DNA of 64,000 bases, taken from Candidatus Nitrososphaera gargensis Ga9.2. GTDB lineage: Archaea > Thermoproteota > Nitrososphaeria > Nitrososphaerales > Nitrososphaeraceae. The notes under the pieces are model-generated. The model was not told the origin of the DNA and searched no databases. It saw only the letters and a program-made list of their open reading frames with translations. Position numbers and translations under genes: made by a program. Position 1 is the first letter of the stretch. Each line of letters starts with the position of its first letter. The DNA is taken from positions 2,728,001-2,792,000 of the forward strand of contig NC_018719.1 of assembly GCF_000303155.1 (NCBI RefSeq). The letters are read 5' to 3'. Positions 61,254 to 64,000 of this stretch are shown here, one piece after another.

Positions 61254-62075
61254 ATGGGGCTCCAGACAGATATTGACAAGGGAGGCAGGGCACTTGCGCA
61301 CACATTCCTACAGCTCAGCGGCATCTACTCTTTCTACGAAAAGCGTCTGGAGTCAGAAATTCTAAAGTCGCCTCTGCCAAACCACGTTGCGATAGTGCTT
61401 GACGGCAACAGGAGGTGGGCCAGGTTCCACCTGCTTGATCCGGCCATCGGCCACAACCACGGGGCCGACAAGGCAGAAGAGCTGCTCAACTGGATCCACG
61501 ACATTGGAGTCAAGATTACCACCCTATACATCCTTTCGACGGAGAACCTTGAAAGGAAAGACGAAGAGCTTGAAAACATCTACAAGCTGTTAGAGATCAA
61601 GCTTAAAAAGCTCTACAACGACCAGCGCGTGCACAACCGCAGGATGAAGATAAAGGCGATAGGCGACACCAAACTGCTACCGCGCAAGCTTCAGGAGATA
61701 TTGACAAAGCTGGAAGAGTCAACTGCAGAATATGACTCGATGTTCCTGAACATCGCCATAGCGTACGGCGGGCAGAAAGAGCTTGTCGAAGCGGTAAGGA
61801 AGATAGCGCAGATGGCCAAGGATGGCAAGATCAAAGTTGACGAAATAAACGAAAAGACGATCGAGTCGTGCCTGTACACGTCGCACTTGCCGCAGCCGTC
61901 GCCGGACCTTATCCTGAGGACGTCGGGTGAAAAGAGGCTGAGCGGCTTTTTGATATGGCAGAGCGCCTACAGTGAGCTGATGTTCATGGATGTGTTCTGG
62001 CCAGAGTTCCGCAAGATAGACCTCATGAGGGCAATAAGGACGTACCAGCGCAGGGTGCGCAGGTACGGCAGATGA
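61254..62075 (+). CDS. uppS: Cis-prenyltransferase (UppS-type)
   Basis: The 273-aa enzyme has VAIVLDGNRRWARFH (catalytic Asp), GHNHGADKAEELLNWI, TLYILSTENLERKDEE and RTSGEKRLSGFLIWQSAYSELMF. It elongates farnesyl or geranylgeranyl diphosphate to dolichyl-type polyprenols for N-glycosylation. The first 35 residues are extra, amphipathic and may bind the membrane. It follows the racemase-like gene in the same direction. Confidence 0.95.
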   Translation: MGLQTDIDKGGRALAHTFLQLSGIYSFYEKRLESEILKSPLPNHVAIVLDGNRRWARFHLLDPAIGHNHGADKAEELLNWIHDIGVKITTLYILSTENLERKDEELENIYKLLEIKLKKLYNDQRVHNRRMKIKAIGDTKLLPRKLQEILTKLEESTAEYDSMFLNIAIAYGGQKELVEAVRKIAQMAKDGKIKVDEINEKTIESCLYTSHLPQPSPDLILRTSGEKRLSGFLIWQSAYSELMFMDVFWPEFRKIDLMRAIRTYQRRVRRYGR

Positions 62076-62139
62076 TTCGACACAATCCTCTGTGTAGCCT
62101 TATTCATGAAACTACCACATTGTCATATGCATATAGAAT

Positions 62140-63147
62140 GTGACAAGTTTAAAACAGTGCTACTGCCTTGCATCAGTTGTGGGAGCTGCCATCATTCCTG
62201 TTCTGGTTGGCCTTGCAGCAGGGATTGCATTTGTACTTTTGTTCAACTACTTTGTAACTACACAGCCGGCTGGCGCATATTACGTGTACGAGGCTCCGCA
62301 ATCATACGAGGTTTTGCCCGGCATCAAGCCAATCAGTCTGCTTGCAAAGGACCCAGAAGAGATTGCAACCGTGATTGCAAATGCTGAAGATGACGAAATA
62401 GTCAGTGAAAAGCGTGGAGACGGCGGGCAGGCGATGACGAGATTATACGCTACAAGGAACGGAGGCGAAATTGCCATTTCGAGGGAAATGATCCCGGAGT
62501 GCAGAAGCGGATGCGACTATCTGATCACATACAGCACTAATTCATCAATTGGCCCAGACGTGGGATTTCCTATCACTGAACAACAAGCACTCGACTATGC
62601 AGAATCGTTCCTAGAGAGGTCTGGCTATCAGTTAAACAAACATGAGATATTTGATGTTGATTATGAACCGGACGACAGGTTTGGCAAAATGGTGCAGGTA
62701 TACCAGATCATAGATATCTGCAGCCACGTTCAACCACGCGAGGAGGGTGGTGCCATATGCAAAGCAGAAGGGTTTGCAGCAGATTTTCATTTCCTTTCTG
62801 ACAATACTATCATCCAGCTTGGCATGTGGTACGATGAAAGCGACGTTCGCAATTATGAAATGAGGGTCAGCTTGGAAGAGGCCGAAAAGATCGCCCGAGA
62901 ACACATGGACTTGCAACTGAGGACTCACTCTGACTTGAGATTCCGCAGCTACCTGTACGAATTTGACCGTGCTAGTGCAGATAGGACGATGATGTTTATT
63001 TCGTCAACCGGCCAGTTGCTATACAACGTCGAGGTCCGGTACAAGACAAGTGAAATATGGCACTGCACGCCTTACAGAGGGTTTCACGTAATGGTGGACG
63101 CAGGCAGTGGCGAGGTGACCCATTCGCGCTCTTTTACCTGTCAATAA
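62140..63147 (+). CDS. Secreted or membrane-anchored protein, 335 aa
   Basis: An N-terminal hydrophobic helix (IIPVLVGLAAGIAFVLLFNYF) anchors or exports the protein. The extracellular part is acidic with Cys pairs (PECRSGCDYL, ICSHV...CKAEG) and ends in a beta-rich domain reminiscent of PepSY-type repeats (DYAESFLERSGYQL; LEEAEKIAREHM). GTG starts at 62140 and 62179 are possible. Function unknown. Confidence 0.7.
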   Translation: MTSLKQCYCLASVVGAAIIPVLVGLAAGIAFVLLFNYFVTTQPAGAYYVYEAPQSYEVLPGIKPISLLAKDPEEIATVIANAEDDEIVSEKRGDGGQAMTRLYATRNGGEIAISREMIPECRSGCDYLITYSTNSSIGPDVGFPITEQQALDYAESFLERSGYQLNKHEIFDVDYEPDDRFGKMVQVYQIIDICSHVQPREEGGAICKAEGFAADFHFLSDNTIIQLGMWYDESDVRNYEMRVSLEEAEKIAREHMDLQLRTHSDLRFRSYLYEFDRASADRTMMFISSTGQLLYNVEVRYKTSEIWHCTPYRGFHVMVDAGSGEVTHSRSFTCQ

Positions 63148-63233
63148 TCAACTAAAAGGTATTTTATTATTGTATATCCCGATAAATGTGTGCGCGCGCA
63201 CCGATATACCAGAATCTAATTCCCCAGATCCGT

Positions 63234-63425
63234 TTATCTCAGCCTAGCCTTGAGCTTTGTGTTGTGCGGTCGAGCCCGCAAAATTTTTGCGCAACAGGGG
63301 CATTTTGGCCCATCCCACCTAAGAAACAATTCGCACTCGTTGCACCGCTTGTAGCCGCTGCTGTAGTAGCTGCCATGCTCCTGCCTTGTAGCCTTGTATG
63401 ATGTGCAGATGTCCCTGCAGGGCAC
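63234..63425 (-). CDS. Conserved zinc-ribbon protein, 63 aa
   Basis: The protein begins MPCRDICTSYKATRQEHG and has a zinc ribbon RCNECELFLRWDGPKCPCC with four or five Cys in the order CxxC...CxCC. The sequence LRARPHNTKLKARLR follows. The pattern KRCxxCxxFxxWxGxxCPCC recurs in thaumarchaeal short proteins of unknown role. It probably binds zinc and RNA or protein. Confidence 0.75.
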   Translation of the reverse strand: MPCRDICTSYKATRQEHGSYYSSGYKRCNECELFLRWDGPKCPCCAKILRARPHNTKLKARLR

Positions 63426-63524
63426 AGATGACGATTAGTGTGGTAATACTTGCCCTTTTCTATTGGAAAAATTTTGTTAAAACAAAAAGGCGATGCTGCC
63501 GCTTGTGTGTGGCAGCACTGGATT

Positions 63525-64000
63525 CTAGCCTGCTTCGACGGTGCCTTCGAGCGTCAGCTCCCAGTCTCCAAGCCGGTTGTTCAAGGGGCCGCTGCTTCCT
63601 TCAAATGTCAGGTCAATCGAGCCTGACTCCATCGGGAATTCAGCGTCATCTTCTTCAGCAGTTCCGCGCAGCTTGAGTTTGTAGACATTGCCGTCGTCAT
63701 CGACAACCAGCGCTCCTACTCTCAGCGTGTCGTGGGGTATCATGTATAGCGCATACCCGAGCACAACTGTGTAGGTCTGGTTTCCAATTTCGACCGTGCC
63801 GTCGAGCACATCAAGCAGTATTATTGCTCCAGTTGACTTCCATACCGTCATGTTGATGTCAACCGTGGCAACTGGTCTGTCGGCAATTCCACTCTGGTTA
63901 CGTTGCATGGCTGTGCCATTGGCCGTCAGCACGTAGTTCCAGCCAAGCTCGTACTCGCCTGGGTTCGCAGCGTTCTCACTGCGGTGCCTCTCGTGGATTT
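63525..64000 (-). CDS. Partial secreted beta-rich protein (5' end outside window)
   Basis: The frame is open from the window edge to a stop at 63525 and encodes a beta-strand-rich protein: GEYELGWNYVLTANGTAM (upstream of the first ATG at 63932), VDINMTVWKSTGAIILLDV and DDDGNVYKLKLRG. Several NxT/S sites suggest glycosylation. The N-terminus lies beyond 64000, so signal peptide and length are unknown. No domain is recognised. Confidence 0.65.
   Translation of the reverse strand, partial: IHERHRSENAANPGEYELGWNYVLTANGTAMQRNQSGIADRPVATVDINMTVWKSTGAIILLDVLDGTVEIGNQTYTVVLGYALYMIPHDTLRVGALVVDDDGNVYKLKLRGTAEEDDAEFPMESGSIDLTFEGSSGPLNNRLGDWELTLEGTVEAG

Noticed and set aside
1-64000. CRISPR arrays, rRNA operon (16S/23S), replication origin
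   Set aside because: No regularly spaced repeats, no 16S or 23S signature and no Orc1/Cdc6 gene were seen in the window.

Overview
The window reads as the chromosome of an ammonia-oxidising archaeon of the Nitrososphaera lineage (Thaumarchaeota / Nitrososphaerota). The evidence is the combination of an archaeal information-processing set (GINS51-like replication factor, aMBF1, archaeal NAC, aTrm56, PolX, a PUA protein) with thaumarchaeal markers: a CdvB/ESCRT-III division protein, a J-domain-ferredoxin fusion, a lone NitrOD5-like protein, a free-standing 5S rRNA gene and many leaderless genes with TTG or GTG starts 25-35 nt after a TATA box. Genes are dense, mostly in short operons, and coding DNA is fairly G+C rich except in two A+T-rich patches (about 23.6-27.4 kb and 55.2-59.8 kb).

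Layout. 0-3.9 kb: small Cys protein, membrane protein, 5S rRNA, leucyl aminopeptidase operon. 3.9-7.3 kb: a complete non-oxidative pentose-phosphate operon in which the N-terminal transketolase subunit is fused to ribulose-phosphate 3-epimerase, followed by transketolase C-subunit and transaldolase. 7.3-9.7 kb: MoxR-type AAA ATPase plus VWA protein. 10-15.7 kb: regulators, TerC, tRNA-Gly, a RuvC-like protein, coiled-coil/NAC/PUA operon. 15.8-19.0 kb: AbrB-PhoU regulator, aMBF1, HflX, aTrm56 operon. 19-23.6 kb: ArsR with a decayed AHSA1 partner, lipid-kinase-like membrane protein, acetyl-CoA synthetase-like enzyme. 23.6-27.4 kb: a decayed mobile island bounded by IS6-like ends, holding a ruined DNA methyltransferase-Mrr gene, a dead transposase and broken membrane-protein genes. 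27.5-33.2 kb: M1 aminopeptidase with HEAT repeats, then a dCMP deaminase operon. 33.3-42.4 kb: NitrOD5-like protein, twin membrane microproteins, PolX, a sulfide:quinone-type flavoprotein, SDR, GINS, glutamine synthetase. 42.5-49.7 kb: cell-surface proteins, parvulin, MscS, HD protein, a spherulin-4-type secreted enzyme with four repeats, a Lys-rich protein. 50-55.2 kb: DnaJ-ferredoxin, two cobalamin methyltransferases, CdvB, a VOC protein. 55.2-60 kb: sparse A+T-rich stretch with a perfect 30-bp palindrome, a DUF1264 protein, broken membrane genes, MgtC and an AsnC-type sensor domain. 60.4-64 kb: a glutamate-racemase-like protein without its catalytic cysteines, cis-prenyltransferase, secreted proteins.

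Functionally the region is mostly housekeeping: pentose interconversion, nitrogen assimilation, cobalamin synthesis, replication and division, protein quality control and membrane homeostasis. The unusual parts are the transketolase-epimerase fusion, the cysteine-free racemase-like protein, the DtxR-like tandem palindrome in a gene desert, two intergenic repeat structures (20.7 and 34.1 kb) and an unusually large number of broken genes. No CRISPR array or intact defence system was seen; the only restriction-modification gene is ruined. No entirely new multi-gene system could be demonstrated from the sequence alone.
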